64,000 bases of DNA, from contig NZ_JACVTO010000024.1 in NCBI RefSeq assembly GCF_016518545.1, positions 1 through 64,000 of the forward strand. Direction: 5' to 3'. A program made the position numbers and the translations under genes. The notes below the pieces were generated by a model. That model was not told the DNA's origin, searched no databases, and was given only the letters and a program-made list of their open reading frames with translations. Positions within the stretch are counted from its first letter, which is position 1, and the number at the start of each line of letters is the position of its first letter. Positions 34,959 to 44,044 of the stretch are shown piece by piece. The DNA comes from Pseudomonas sp. S30 (lineage in GTDB: Bacteria > Pseudomonadota > Gammaproteobacteria > Pseudomonadales > Pseudomonadaceae).

Positions 34959-35270
34959 ATGCGTGTCAAAACCCTTCTCGCAGCCGCCTTGCTGTCCCTG
35001 CCGCTTGGCTCGGCCATGGCCGACGGTATGTTGCGCGGCATCCTCTCGTCGGGCGCGACCACCGGCTCCACGTACATGACATTCAAGGACCACAAGCTGG
35101 TCGCCGCCGCACAGGACGATGCGGGCAGCTTCGTGGCCAGTGGGGGGAACATCCGCGGCCCCTACCTGGAGGCGGCGATGCGTCAGGTACGGGCCGACAA
35201 TCCAGGTGTGCAAGCCAGCGACATGGAGTTGGCGAACGCCATTCTGAGCCGCAACCTCGCCACCCAGTGA
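34959..35270 (+). CDS. DUF2388 family secreted small protein
   Basis: The 103-residue protein has a signal peptide (MRVKTLLAAALLSLPLGSAMA-DG) and a mature part rich in small residues with TTGSTYMTFKDHKLV and ANAILSRN blocks. This matches DUF2388, a family found mainly in pseudomonads and of unknown function. A GAGG site precedes the ATG by 9 bases. It faces gcvH convergently across a perfect hairpin. Confidence 0.82.
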   Translation: MRVKTLLAAALLSLPLGSAMADGMLRGILSSGATTGSTYMTFKDHKLVAAAQDDAGSFVASGGNIRGPYLEAAMRQVRADNPGVQASDMELANAILSRNLATQ

Positions 35271-35289
35271 GTCGCGTCGGCTAGAAGCA

Positions 35290-35311
35290 GGGGCAGCGTG
35301 CTCGCTGCCCC
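35290..35311. terminator. Hairpin between convergent DUF2388 gene and gcvH
   Basis: A perfect 9-base stem GGGGCAGCG / CGCTGCCCC with the loop TGCT lies in the 46-base gap. It lacks a strong T run, so termination efficiency is uncertain. Confidence 0.5.
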
Positions 35312-35316
35312 GTCCC

Positions 35317-35700
35317 TCACTCGCCGATGGCCGCCTTGTAGGCGTTGGCGTCCAGCAGGTTCTCCAGCTGTGCCTTTTCGCTGGGTTCGAGCTTGAAGAT
35401 CCAGGCGTCGTAGGGGTGCTCGTTGAGCTGTTCCGGGCTGTCGGCCAGCGCTTCGTTGACGGCGATCACTTTTCCAGCGATCGGCGCGTAGATGTCCGAA
35501 GCGGCCTTGACCGACTCCACCACGCCGGCGGCCTCACCGGCGGCGAACACCTTGCCGACTTCTGCCAGCTCGACGAAGACCACGTCACCCAGGGCTTCCT
35601 GGGCATGGTCACTGATGCCCACGGTGACGCTGCCGTCGGCCTCCAGGCGGGCCCACTCGTGGCTTTCGGCGAAACGCAGTTCGGCGGGAATGCTGCTCAT
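35317..35700 (-). CDS. gcvH: Glycine cleavage system H protein
   Basis: GcvH is the lipoyl carrier that shuttles the aminomethyl group between the P, T and L proteins of glycine decarboxylation. The 127-residue protein has the lipoylation site K65 in VESVKAASD. The IPAELRFAESHEWARL start and the DAWIFKLEPS block are typical. It lies 46 bases downstream of gcvT on the same strand. The expected gcvP partner is not downstream here; the next gene is a convergent DUF2388 gene. Confidence 0.96.
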   Translation of the reverse strand: MSSIPAELRFAESHEWARLEADGSVTVGISDHAQEALGDVVFVELAEVGKVFAAGEAAGVVESVKAASDIYAPIAGKVIAVNEALADSPEQLNEHPYDAWIFKLEPSEKAQLENLLDANAYKAAIGE

Positions 35701-35746
35701 GTGTCGTTTTCCTCGGATTGGCTCAGCGGCTACCGCCGTGAAGGGT

Positions 35747-36826
35747 TCAGATCAGAATTTTGCCATGGCGCACGAAGGTGGGCTTGACCACCCGCACCGG
35801 GTACCACTTGCCACGAATTTCCACCTCGGCGCGGTCACCCGTGGCGATGGGGACGCGCGCCAGCGCGATGGATTTGCTCAGCGTAGGGGAGAAACTACCA
35901 CTGGTAATCTCCCCTTCGCCAATTCCGGCGACACGAACGGGCTGATGAGCGCGAAGGACGCCGCGCTCCTCCAGCACCAGGCCGACCAGTTTTTCCTGCA
36001 CGCCGCGCTCGATCTCGGCCAGCAGGCCAGCGCGACCGATGAAATCCCGTTCGGCCGGCTCCCAGGCGATGCTCCAGCCGAGGTTGGAGGTCAGCGGCGT
36101 ATGGGTTTCGTCAATGTCCTGGCCATAGAGGTTCATTCCCGCTTCGAGGCGCAGGGTGTCGCGGGCACCAAGACCACTGGGGGCGATGCCGGCGCCGACC
36201 AGATCGTAGAAGAAGGTGGCGGCCTGGTCGCCAGGCAGGATGATTTCCAGGCCGTCCTCGCCGGTATAGCCGGTACGGGCAATGAACCAGTCGCCTTCGG
36301 CCTGCCCCTCGAACACCCCCAGCTCTCGGATCAGCGCCGCCCGCGCGGCGCTCAGCAACGAGGCGACCTTCTGGCGCGCCAGCGGACCCTGGATGGCGAG
36401 GATGGCCAGCGCCTGCGGCGTGAGCTGCACCGAGAACCCTTCACGGCAGCGCTCCAGCCAGGCCAGGACCTTCACGCGAGTGGCTGCGTTGGCCACCAGC
36501 CGGTAGCCGGATTCGGTGCGGTAGACGATAAGGTCGTCGACGATGCCCCCCTGCTCATCGAGCAGCGGACTGTAGAGCGCCTTGCCAGCGCGACCCAGGC
36601 GCGCTACGTCGTTGGCCAGCAGGTAACGCAGCCACGCGGTGGCGTCTGCGCCGTGAAGGTCGATGACACTCATATGGGAAACGTCGAACACGCCGCAATC
36701 ACGGCGGACCTGGTGGTGTTCTTCGACCTGGGAGCCGTAATGAAGGGGCATGTCCCAACCACCGAAATCGACCGTCTTGGCGCCCAGCGCCAGGTGCAGG
36801 TCGTACAGGGGCGTGCGCTGTCCCAT
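35747..36826 (-). CDS. gcvT: Aminomethyltransferase (glycine cleavage T protein)
   Basis: GcvT transfers the methylene group from aminomethyl-lipoyl GcvH to tetrahydrofolate and releases ammonia. The 359-residue protein begins MGQRTPLYDLHLALGAKTVDFGGWDMPLHYGS-like (GWDMPLHYGS) and has CGVFDVSHMS, the catalytic-aspartate region LLANDVARL, and RTGYTGEDGLEI. These blocks and the length are normal. An AAGGAG site precedes the ATG by 7 bases. Confidence 0.95.
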   Translation of the reverse strand: MGQRTPLYDLHLALGAKTVDFGGWDMPLHYGSQVEEHHQVRRDCGVFDVSHMSVIDLHGADATAWLRYLLANDVARLGRAGKALYSPLLDEQGGIVDDLIVYRTESGYRLVANAATRVKVLAWLERCREGFSVQLTPQALAILAIQGPLARQKVASLLSAARAALIRELGVFEGQAEGDWFIARTGYTGEDGLEIILPGDQAATFFYDLVGAGIAPSGLGARDTLRLEAGMNLYGQDIDETHTPLTSNLGWSIAWEPAERDFIGRAGLLAEIERGVQEKLVGLVLEERGVLRAHQPVRVAGIGEGEITSGSFSPTLSKSIALARVPIATGDRAEVEIRGKWYPVRVVKPTFVRHGKILI

Positions 36827-36919
36827 GGGTTTCTCCTTCCGGGCGTGGCGAGGCAGAGGCGTCCGATGCGGTGCGATCGATGTCAGGGGATACGCAACCG
36901 GTCTCTGCGAGTGCCGCGC

Positions 36920-36948
36920 ATTGTAGCGGCAAGGGCCGAGGCTGACAC
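36920..36948 (-). promoter_or_regulatory. Candidate promoter of gcvT
   Basis: On the minus strand GTGTCA (36943-36948) and TACAAT (36920-36925) are spaced by 17 bases, about 95 bases upstream of the gcvT start. Confidence 0.35.
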
Positions 36949-36950
36949 CC

Positions 36951-38573
36951 TCAGCGCGCCTGTCCGGGCCGACGCGCGGAGCGGCGAATCAGCGCAATGA
37001 CCGGCAGCAACCCCACCAGCACCAGTGTCAGTGCCGGTAGCGAGGCGCGTGCCCACTCACCTTCGCTGGTCATCTCGAATACCCGCACGGCCAGCGTATC
37101 CCAGCCGAACGGGCGCATGAGCAGGGTTGCCGGCATTTCCTTGAGCACGTCGACGAACACCAGCAAGGCGGCGCTCAGCACGCCAGGCACCAGCAGTGGC
37201 AGATAAACCTTGAAAAACAATCGCGGGCCAGAGACGCCGAGGCTGCGCGAAGCTTCCGGCAAAGAGGGCCGGATACGCGCCAGCCCGCTTTCCAGAGGTC
37301 CATAGGCCACGGCGATGAATCTCACCAGATAAGCCAACAGCAACGCCGACACGCTGCCCAGCAACAGCGGCTTGCCAGCCCCGCCCAACCAACTGGACAA
37401 GGGTATCACCAGCCGGTTATCCAAATAGCTGAAGGCCAGCATGATCGACACCGCCAGGACCGATCCGGGCAAGGCGTAGCCCAGATTGGCGACCGCCACA
37501 CCAGCGCCGATCGCTCGGCTGGAGCATTGCCGACGGGCGAAAGCCAGCAGCAGTGCCACGCACACCGTGATGAAGGCGGCCATGGCGCCCAGATAGAGCG
37601 TGTGCAGGATCAATCCGACGTAGCGTTCGTCCAGATCATGACGGCCACGCTGCCAGCACCACGCCAACAGCTGCAGCACCGGGATGACGAACGCGCAGGC
37701 GAACACCAGCAGACACCAGCCACTGGCAGCCACGGCCTTCAGACCGCTCAGGCGATACAGCGCCTGAGCGCGCGGTCTCTCGCTGGGGCTACGCGTCGCA
37801 CCTCGGGCCCGGCGCTCGCCATACAGCACCAGCATCACCGCCAGCAGCAGGAGGCTGGCCAGCTGCGCCGCACTGGACAGGCTGAAGAAGCCATACCAGG
37901 TCTTGTAGATGGCCGTGGTGAAGGTGTCGAAGTTGAACACTGCCACTGCGCCGAAGTCCGCCAGGGTTTCCATCAGCGCCAGAGCGATGCCGGCTGCGAT
38001 GGCCGGCCGCGCCATGGGCAGCGCAACCCGCCAGAAGGCTTGCAGGGGCGTCTGACCGAGCACCCGTGCCGCCTCCATCAGGCCGCGGCCCTGGGCAAGG
38101 AATGCGCTGCGTGCCAGCAGGTACACATAGGGGTAGAACACCAGCACCAGCACCACGATCACCCCGCCGGTGGAACGCACCCGTGGCAGGCGTAGCGGCC
38201 CGAACACCTCGCGCAGCGCGCTCTGCACAGGACCTGCGAAATCCAGCAGCCCGACGAAGACGAACGCCAGGACATAGGCAGGTATGGCGAAGGGCAACAT
38301 CAGCGCCCAGTCGAGCCAGCGTCTGCCGGGAAACTCGCACAGGCTGGTGAGCCACGCCAGGCTCACGCCGAGCAGCGTCACGCCGATACCGACCCCGAGC
38401 ACCAGCGTCAGGGTGTTGCCCAGCAGGCGGGTTATCTGGGTGTCGAGCAGGTGCGACCAGATCTGTGCGTCGATCGACTGCCACGACAGCACCAGTACGC
38501 TCAGGGGCAGAAGCACCAGTGCGGCGATGAGCGAGACCGGCAGATACCAGCGGCGTTGGGAGGAGTGGGACAC
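36951..38573 (-). CDS. fbpB: Ferric iron ABC transporter permease (FbpB-like)
   Basis: The 540-residue membrane protein has about 12 segments and two copies of the binding-protein-dependent permease motif: one in the N-half (EAARVLGQTPLQAFWRVALP) and one in the C-half (EASRSLGVSGPRLFFKVYLP). This double-domain form is typical of FbpB/AfuB/SfuB permeases for periplasmic Fe3+. The binding protein gene lies 76 bases upstream on the same strand. No ATPase gene (fbpC) adjoins it in the window, so that subunit must come from elsewhere. Confidence 0.88.
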   Translation of the reverse strand: MSHSSQRRWYLPVSLIAALVLLPLSVLVLSWQSIDAQIWSHLLDTQITRLLGNTLTLVLGVGIGVTLLGVSLAWLTSLCEFPGRRWLDWALMLPFAIPAYVLAFVFVGLLDFAGPVQSALREVFGPLRLPRVRSTGGVIVVLVLVFYPYVYLLARSAFLAQGRGLMEAARVLGQTPLQAFWRVALPMARPAIAAGIALALMETLADFGAVAVFNFDTFTTAIYKTWYGFFSLSSAAQLASLLLLAVMLVLYGERRARGATRSPSERPRAQALYRLSGLKAVAASGWCLLVFACAFVIPVLQLLAWCWQRGRHDLDERYVGLILHTLYLGAMAAFITVCVALLLAFARRQCSSRAIGAGVAVANLGYALPGSVLAVSIMLAFSYLDNRLVIPLSSWLGGAGKPLLLGSVSALLLAYLVRFIAVAYGPLESGLARIRPSLPEASRSLGVSGPRLFFKVYLPLLVPGVLSAALLVFVDVLKEMPATLLMRPFGWDTLAVRVFEMTSEGEWARASLPALTLVLVGLLPVIALIRRSARRPGQAR

Positions 38574-38649
38574 AGCTAGAAATCTCGCTTGCGACGATGA
38601 CCGCCCTGCACCAGGGCCTTTTCGAGCCCTGAAGCATAAGGCCTTGCGG

Positions 38650-39654
38650 TCAGTGCCAGCCAGCCCGATCCATCAGGCGGATGGCTTCGGCCTGACGCTT
38701 GCCGGCCACTTCCACCGGCAGGCTGTCGGCCTTGAAGCTGCCCCAGGCCGCGACCTCCTCCGACGGCTTGACCTGCGCATTGGCCGGAAACTCCTGGTTG
38801 ATGTCGGCGAACAGCTTCTGCGCCTGCTCGCCAGTCATCCACTCGACCAGCTTCTTCGCCGCCTCTGGATGGGGTGCGTGCCTGGTCAGGCCGATACCCG
38901 ACAGGTTGACGTGTACACCGCGGTCGGCCTGGTTGGGCCAGAAGATCTTCACCGGCAGGTTCGGGTCGGCTTTGTGCAAGCGACCATAGTAGTAGGTGTT
39001 GACCACGCCGACGTCGCACTGGCCCGCTGCCACGGCCTGGATCACGGCGTTGTCATCGGAGAACACATCGGTGGACAGGTTGTTGACCCAGCCCTTGACC
39101 ACCCTCTCGGCCTCGGCCTCGCCATGGGCCTGAATCAGCGTGGCCGTGAGCGACTGGTTATAGACCTTCTTCGCCGTTCGCAGGCACAGGCGGCCTTCCC
39201 ATTTCGCATCGGCCAGCGCCTCGTAGGTGCTCAGCTCGGACGGCTCGACCCGGTCGCTGGCGTAGACGATGGTGCGCGCCCGCAGGCTCAGACCTGTCCA
39301 GGCATGGGAGGCAGCGCGGTATTGAGGAGGAATGTTGCGGTCGATGATGTCCGACTCGATCGGTTGCAGGATACCCATCTGCTCGGCCTGCCACAGGTTG
39401 CCGGCATCGACCGTGAGCAGCAGGTCGGCTACGCCGTTCTGCCCTTCGGCCTTGATGCGCTGCATCAAGGGCGCTTCCTTGTCGGTGATGAACTTGACCT
39501 TGACACCCGTCTGGGCCGTGTAGGCATCGAAGACCGGCTTGATCAGCTCGTCGATGCGCGAGGAATACACCACCACTTCGTCGTCGGCCGCCTGAGCGGT
39601 GCCTGTGAACAGGGTCAGCGCCAGAGCGGCGAACAGGGGCTTGCGCGGCGACAT
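38650..39654 (-). CDS. fbpA: Ferric iron ABC transporter periplasmic binding protein (FbpA-like)
   Basis: From the ATG at 39654, preceded by GAGGAG, the 334-residue protein has a signal peptide (ALALTLFTGTAQA-AD). The mature part has an opening EVVVYSSRIDELIKPVFDAY and the VNTYYYGRL block, whose adjacent tyrosines bind Fe3+ in FbpA proteins. It would deliver Fe3+ to the permease encoded just downstream. The frame continues 37 codons upstream, but that extension lacks leader features. Confidence 0.88.
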   Translation of the reverse strand: MSPRKPLFAALALTLFTGTAQAADDEVVVYSSRIDELIKPVFDAYTAQTGVKVKFITDKEAPLMQRIKAEGQNGVADLLLTVDAGNLWQAEQMGILQPIESDIIDRNIPPQYRAASHAWTGLSLRARTIVYASDRVEPSELSTYEALADAKWEGRLCLRTAKKVYNQSLTATLIQAHGEAEAERVVKGWVNNLSTDVFSDDNAVIQAVAAGQCDVGVVNTYYYGRLHKADPNLPVKIFWPNQADRGVHVNLSGIGLTRHAPHPEAAKKLVEWMTGEQAQKLFADINQEFPANAQVKPSEEVAAWGSFKADSLPVEVAGKRQAEAIRLMDRAGWH

Positions 39655-39785
39655 GCAGGGTGCTCCTCGAAGAAGTGAGGGGCAAAGGGTAGTGAATCTC
39701 ATTTGCCCACTCACCCCTGGAGCAGTTACCGGATGTTGCAGCGGTGTCGGCGACCTCTCGGCCACAGGCGCCGGCAGCCGGTTGC

Positions 39786-41009
39786 TCAGGCCTTGGCCAG
39801 CGCCGGCAGATCACCGCTCAGGCCCAAGGCCTGACGCACGAACAAGGCCTTGGCCCCTGGCAGGTCCTGGACCTGCTTCAGTCCGGCGTTGCGCAGCCAG
39901 CGCAGCGCCAGCGAATCGGCCTGGAACAGCCGCTCGAAACCCTCCATCGCGGCCATCAGGCCCAGGTTGTGCGGCATGCGCCGGCGCTCGTAACGGCTGA
40001 GCACCTTCACATCGGCCAGGCGCTCGCCGCGCTCGCTGGCGCGCACCAGTTCCTCGGCCAGCACGGCCGCATCGAGAAAGCCCAGGTTGACCCCCTGCCC
40101 CGCCAGCGGATGGATGGTGTGGGCGGCATCGCCGATCAGCACCAGGCCTTCGTCCATATAGCGTTTGGCATGGCGCTGACGCAGCGGCACGCACACGCGC
40201 GGGTCGGCCTGCAGCACCTGACCGAGGCGCCCTTCGAAGGCACGCTCCAGGGCCTGGCAGAACCCCGCATCGTCCAGCGCCATGGCCCGCTCGGCCTGCT
40301 CGGGCGTGGTCGACCAGACGATCGAGCACCAGTGCTGGCCTTGCTCGTGCACCAAGGGCAGAAAGGCCAGCGGTCCCTGGTCGGTAAAGCGTTGCCAGGC
40401 CGTGGCGCGGTGCGCCTCGCTGCAGCGCACGCTGGTGACGATGGCATGGTGCAGGTAGTCCCACTCGCGGGTCTCGCAGCCCGCCAGACGGCGCACGGCC
40501 GAGTTGGCGCCGTCCGCGGCGACCACCAGCGGCGCACGCAGGCGCCGACCGTCCGCCAGGGTCACCAGCCACTCGTCACCTGACCGGCGCAGTTGCTCCA
40601 GCCGGCCGTTGGGCACCAGGCCGACCTCACTGTCGAGCAGGCATTCCAGCAGGCCATCCTGGACCACGCGGTTCTCGACGATATGGCCGAGGACCGTGGC
40701 ATGGACGCTGGCGGCGCAGAACTGAATGTGCCCGGTGCCGCTGCCATCCCACACCTGCATGTCCGAGTAGGGCGAGACCCGGCGCCCGGCGATACCCTGC
40801 CAGGCGCCAAGACGCTCCAGAATGCGCTGGCTGGCCGCCGACAGAGCACTGACCCGCGGCTCGAAGGCCGCCGCCGCATCGAAGGGTTTGACCGACAACG
40901 GCCCGCCATCGACCAGCAGCACCTGCAAGCCACTGTGGCGCAACGCCAGGGCCAGGGCACTGCCGACCATGCCGGCACCGACAATCAACAGATCCGCGCG
41001 CATGTCCAT
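39786..41009 (-). CDS. ubiI: UbiI-type ubiquinone hydroxylase (FAD monooxygenase)
   Basis: UbiI hydroxylates C5 of the ubiquinone precursor ring. The 407-residue protein has the FAD dinucleotide motif LLIVGAGMVGSALALAL, the VVAADGANSAVR block (DG motif), and the GDAAHTIHPLAGQGVNLGF motif. Blocks such as WDYLHHAIV and GHIVENRVVQ match E. coli UbiI (VisC) rather than UbiH. It is the last gene of the ygfB-pepP-ubiH-DUF4442-ubiI operon, the same order as in E. coli apart from the inserted DUF4442 gene. Confidence 0.9.
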   Translation of the reverse strand: MDMRADLLIVGAGMVGSALALALRHSGLQVLLVDGGPLSVKPFDAAAAFEPRVSALSAASQRILERLGAWQGIAGRRVSPYSDMQVWDGSGTGHIQFCAASVHATVLGHIVENRVVQDGLLECLLDSEVGLVPNGRLEQLRRSGDEWLVTLADGRRLRAPLVVAADGANSAVRRLAGCETREWDYLHHAIVTSVRCSEAHRATAWQRFTDQGPLAFLPLVHEQGQHWCSIVWSTTPEQAERAMALDDAGFCQALERAFEGRLGQVLQADPRVCVPLRQRHAKRYMDEGLVLIGDAAHTIHPLAGQGVNLGFLDAAVLAEELVRASERGERLADVKVLSRYERRRMPHNLGLMAAMEGFERLFQADSLALRWLRNAGLKQVQDLPGAKALFVRQALGLSGDLPALAKA

Positions 41010-41012
41010 GGG

Positions 41013-41495
41013 TTATGCCTGCCTCGCTTGCGGCTTGAGCCGCACGTATAGGGTTTTGTCGACCCGCGCCACCAACTCGCCCGCACCGTCACGGATGTCG
41101 ACCTGTAGCCGTGGCAGGCACTTCTTGCCCTGGGCGGTCTGTTGGCGAATGTCGTCCAGCAGCGCGTCGTCGATGCGCAGCTCGGCATACACCGGGCCTT
41201 TGCCCGGGGCGATGAAGTCGATGCTGGCGGCCTTGTCCCAGACGATGTAGTCGCTGCCCAGCTGCTCGATCAGCAGCAGCATGTAGAAAGGATCGACCAT
41301 GGAATAGAGGCTGCCACCGAACTGGGTGCCGACGTAGTTGCGGTTCCAGCGCGTCAGGCCCATGCGCACCTTGACGCTGCGCAGGTCCGGGCTGATGCGC
41401 TGGACACGGATGCCGGCGCCCAGGTAAGGCGGATAAAGGTTCAACAGCCAGCGCAGCAGACGCGCACGGCGGGCGAGCCTGCGGGCGTCACTCAT
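41013..41495 (-). CDS. DUF4442 (hotdog-fold) protein
   Basis: The 160-residue protein has the hotdog-fold pattern of DUF4442 proteins, relatives of PaaI-type thioesterases. The signature block is RNYVGTQFGGSLYSMVDPFYMLLL, followed by IDFIAPGKGPVYAEL. No catalytic activity can be assigned. Its start overlaps the ubiH stop (ATGA) and it ends 3 bases before the ubiI start, so it is tightly embedded in a ubiquinone operon, which suggests but does not prove a link to that pathway. Confidence 0.85.
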   Translation of the reverse strand: MSDARRLARRARLLRWLLNLYPPYLGAGIRVQRISPDLRSVKVRMGLTRWNRNYVGTQFGGSLYSMVDPFYMLLLIEQLGSDYIVWDKAASIDFIAPGKGPVYAELRIDDALLDDIRQQTAQGKKCLPRLQVDIRDGAGELVARVDKTLYVRLKPQARQA

Positions 41496-42691
41496 GCCAG
41501 GCCTCGGAGGTCGGCGCGGGTGCCCAGGCCCATGGCCTGGCGGGCGAACCAGCTTTTCGCCGGGGGCAGCAGATCCAGCCCCAGCAGCCCCAGGTTGCGA
41601 CCGGCGGTCAATACCGGCTGGCCGCTGCCGAACAGCCGGGTAACCTGGTCGGAGAAACCGATGGTCAGGGCCTGGTCGCGTTGCTGGTGTTGTCGGTAGG
41701 CCTGTAGCGTGGCCAGGTCGCCAGGGACCTGCGGGCCTGCCAGCAGCACCTCGGCCAGGGCCTGGACGTCACGCAGCGACAGGTTGAAGCCTTGCCCGGC
41801 GATCGGGTGCAGGCTGTGGGCCGCATTGCCCAGCACCACCAGATTCGGGCGCACCTGTTCCTGGGCTTCGATCAGCGACAGCGGATACAGATGCCGCGCG
41901 CCGACCTGGCGCAAGGCGCCGAGGCGGTAGCCGAAGACCTGTTGCAATTCGCTGAGGAACGTCCGCTCGTCGACCTGCGCCAACCGCTGCGCGTCCATGC
42001 CCTGACGGGTCCAGACCAGCGCGCAGCGGTCGTCCGGCAACGGCAGCAGGGCCATCGGCCCCTGCTCGGTGAAGCGCTCGAAGGCCTGGCCGCGGTGCGC
42101 GGCGCCGGGCGTGATGTTGGCGATCAGCGCACTCTGCTCGTATTGCGTACTGCGCACGTGGATGCCCAATCGCTCGCGCAAGCCAGAGCGGCCGCCGTCG
42201 GCCAGGATCGCCAGATCGCACTCCACGCTGGTGTCGTCGTCCAATTGCAGGCGGTAGCCGCCCGCCAGTGGCTGCATCGCCTTGACCTCGGCCGGGCAGC
42301 GCCAACTGACCACCTCGCGGTCCAGGCCCTGCCACAGGCACTGGCCCAGCCAGGCGTTCTCCACCACGTAGCCCAGCGCCGGCACGCCTTCGTCCTGTGC
42401 GTCCAGGCGGGTAGCGCCCAGGCGGCCACGGTCGGACACCTGGATCTGCAGGATCGGCTCGGCACGCTGTTCGATGGCCGGCCAGAGGCCGAGCTGTGCA
42501 TAGATCTGCCGGGTGCCGAACGAGAGCGCCGAGGAACGCGCATCGTAGCTGGGCTGGAAATCGTCGCCGGGGGCGAAAGGCTCGATCAGCAGGATGCTCC
42601 AGCCGCGCGCCTTGGCACCGGCCTGCAAGGCCAGCGCCAGGCTGGCGCCGACCAGTCCGCCACCGATGATCGCCAGGTTCACGCGCTTCAT
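41492..42691 (-). CDS. ubiH: 2-octaprenyl-6-methoxyphenol hydroxylase UbiH
   Basis: UbiH is the FAD monooxygenase that hydroxylates C1 in ubiquinone synthesis. The 399-residue protein has the FAD motif LAIIGGGLVGASLALAL, the LAILADGGRSGLRERLGI block, and GNAAHSLHPIAGQGFNLSLRD, where GNAAH is usual for UbiH and GDAAH for UbiI. Its start and stop each overlap a neighbour by 4 bases (pepP upstream, DUF4442 downstream), so expression is coupled. Confidence 0.92.
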   Translation of the reverse strand: MKRVNLAIIGGGLVGASLALALQAGAKARGWSILLIEPFAPGDDFQPSYDARSSALSFGTRQIYAQLGLWPAIEQRAEPILQIQVSDRGRLGATRLDAQDEGVPALGYVVENAWLGQCLWQGLDREVVSWRCPAEVKAMQPLAGGYRLQLDDDTSVECDLAILADGGRSGLRERLGIHVRSTQYEQSALIANITPGAAHRGQAFERFTEQGPMALLPLPDDRCALVWTRQGMDAQRLAQVDERTFLSELQQVFGYRLGALRQVGARHLYPLSLIEAQEQVRPNLVVLGNAAHSLHPIAGQGFNLSLRDVQALAEVLLAGPQVPGDLATLQAYRQHQQRDQALTIGFSDQVTRLFGSGQPVLTAGRNLGLLGLDLLPPAKSWFARQAMGLGTRADLRGLA

Positions 42692-44022
42692 GCGACGTCC
42701 TCGCGCGCGGCGGCCATCAACGCCTCGATCTCGGCGACCGTTTTCGGCACGCCCGAGGTGAGGATTTCACAGCCTTTTCGGGTGACCACCACGTCGTCCT
42801 CGATCCTGACCCCGATACCCCGCCACTTCTTGGCGACCTGGGTGTTGTCCGGGGCAATGTAGATGCCTGGCTCGACGGTCAAGGCCATGCCCGGTTCGAG
42901 CACGCGCCACTGGCCACCGACCTTGTATTCGCCCACATCGTGCACGTCCATTCCGAGCCAGTGCCCGGCCCGATGCATGTAGAAGGCACGATGGGCTTCG
43001 CTGTCGATCAGCGCCTGCACCTCGCCGTCGAGCAGGCCGAGGCGTACCAGCCCCTCGGTGATGACCCGCACGGTGGCTTCGTGGGCCTGGTTCCAGTCCT
43101 TGCCCGGCGCGATTTCATCGAAGGCGGCCTGCTGGGCATCGAGCACCAGTTCGTAGATGGCCTTCTGTTCGGCCGAGAACCTACCGCTGACCGGAAAGGT
43201 GCGGGTGATGTCGCTGGCGTAGCAGTCGATCTCGCATCCGGCGTCGATCAGCACCAGATCACCGTTCTTCAATGGCGCATCGTTCTGCTGGTAATGCAGG
43301 ATGCAGGCGTTGCGCCCGGCCGCGACGATCGAGCCGTAGGCCGGCATCTTCGCGCCGCCCTGGCGGAACACGTAGTCCAGTTCGGCTTCCAGGCTGAACT
43401 CGTGCAATCCGGCGCGGCAGGCCTGCATGGCGCGCACGTGGGCACGCGCCGAGATGGCGGCGGCCTGGCGCATCACCTTCACTTCCGCCGCCGACTTGTA
43501 CAGGCGCATGTCGTGCAGCAGGTGGTCCAGGGCGACGAATTCGTTCGGTGGCTGGGCACCCAGGCGCGCCTTGGAGCGGATCACGTTGATCCAGTCCATC
43601 AGGCGCCGGTCGAATTCCGGATTGCTGCCCATGGCGCTGTAGACCCGCTCGCGGCCCTCGATCAGGCCGGGGAGAATCTCGTCGATATCGGCGATGGGGA
43701 AGGCATCGTCGGCGCCATAGTCGCGGATGGCGCCTTCCTGCCCGGCCCGCAGGCCATCCCAAAGCTCGCGCTCGGGGTTGCGCTCGCGGCAGAACAGCAC
43801 GTACTCGCCATGCTCGCGCCCAGGGATCAGGGCGATCACCGCTTCGGGCTCGGGGAAGCCGCTCAGGTACTGGAAATCGCTGTCCTGACGATAGACGTGC
43901 TCCACGTCACGGTTGCGGATCGCCACCGCAGCGGCCGGCAGGATGGCGATGCTGTCGGGGACCATCTGCGCCATCAGCGCCTTGCGCCGACGCGCGTATT
44001 CGGCCTTGGGTATGTGGCTCAT
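42688..44022 (-). CDS. pepP: Xaa-Pro aminopeptidase PepP
   Basis: PepP removes N-terminal residues preceding proline. From ATG 44022 (MSHIPKAEYARRRKAL) the protein has 444 residues, the family length; the longer frame upstream is an overlap with ygfB. Metal ligands sit in the pita-bread domain: VLIDAGCEIDCYASDITRTFP (two Asp), the HRAGHWLGMDVHD histidine block, VEPGIYI (Glu), and GVRIEDDVVVT (Glu). It lies 22 bases downstream of ygfB and overlaps ubiH. Confidence 0.95.
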   Translation of the reverse strand: MSHIPKAEYARRRKALMAQMVPDSIAILPAAAVAIRNRDVEHVYRQDSDFQYLSGFPEPEAVIALIPGREHGEYVLFCRERNPERELWDGLRAGQEGAIRDYGADDAFPIADIDEILPGLIEGRERVYSAMGSNPEFDRRLMDWINVIRSKARLGAQPPNEFVALDHLLHDMRLYKSAAEVKVMRQAAAISARAHVRAMQACRAGLHEFSLEAELDYVFRQGGAKMPAYGSIVAAGRNACILHYQQNDAPLKNGDLVLIDAGCEIDCYASDITRTFPVSGRFSAEQKAIYELVLDAQQAAFDEIAPGKDWNQAHEATVRVITEGLVRLGLLDGEVQALIDSEAHRAFYMHRAGHWLGMDVHDVGEYKVGGQWRVLEPGMALTVEPGIYIAPDNTQVAKKWRGIGVRIEDDVVVTRKGCEILTSGVPKTVAEIEALMAAAREDVA

Positions 44023-44044
44023 GGGCGAACGATCCCCGAAACGA

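Noticed and set aside
36827..36950. Possible glycine riboswitch upstream of gcvT
   Set aside because: The leader is short and lacks the conserved aptamer blocks; only a CAGAGACCGG stretch vaguely resembles one.
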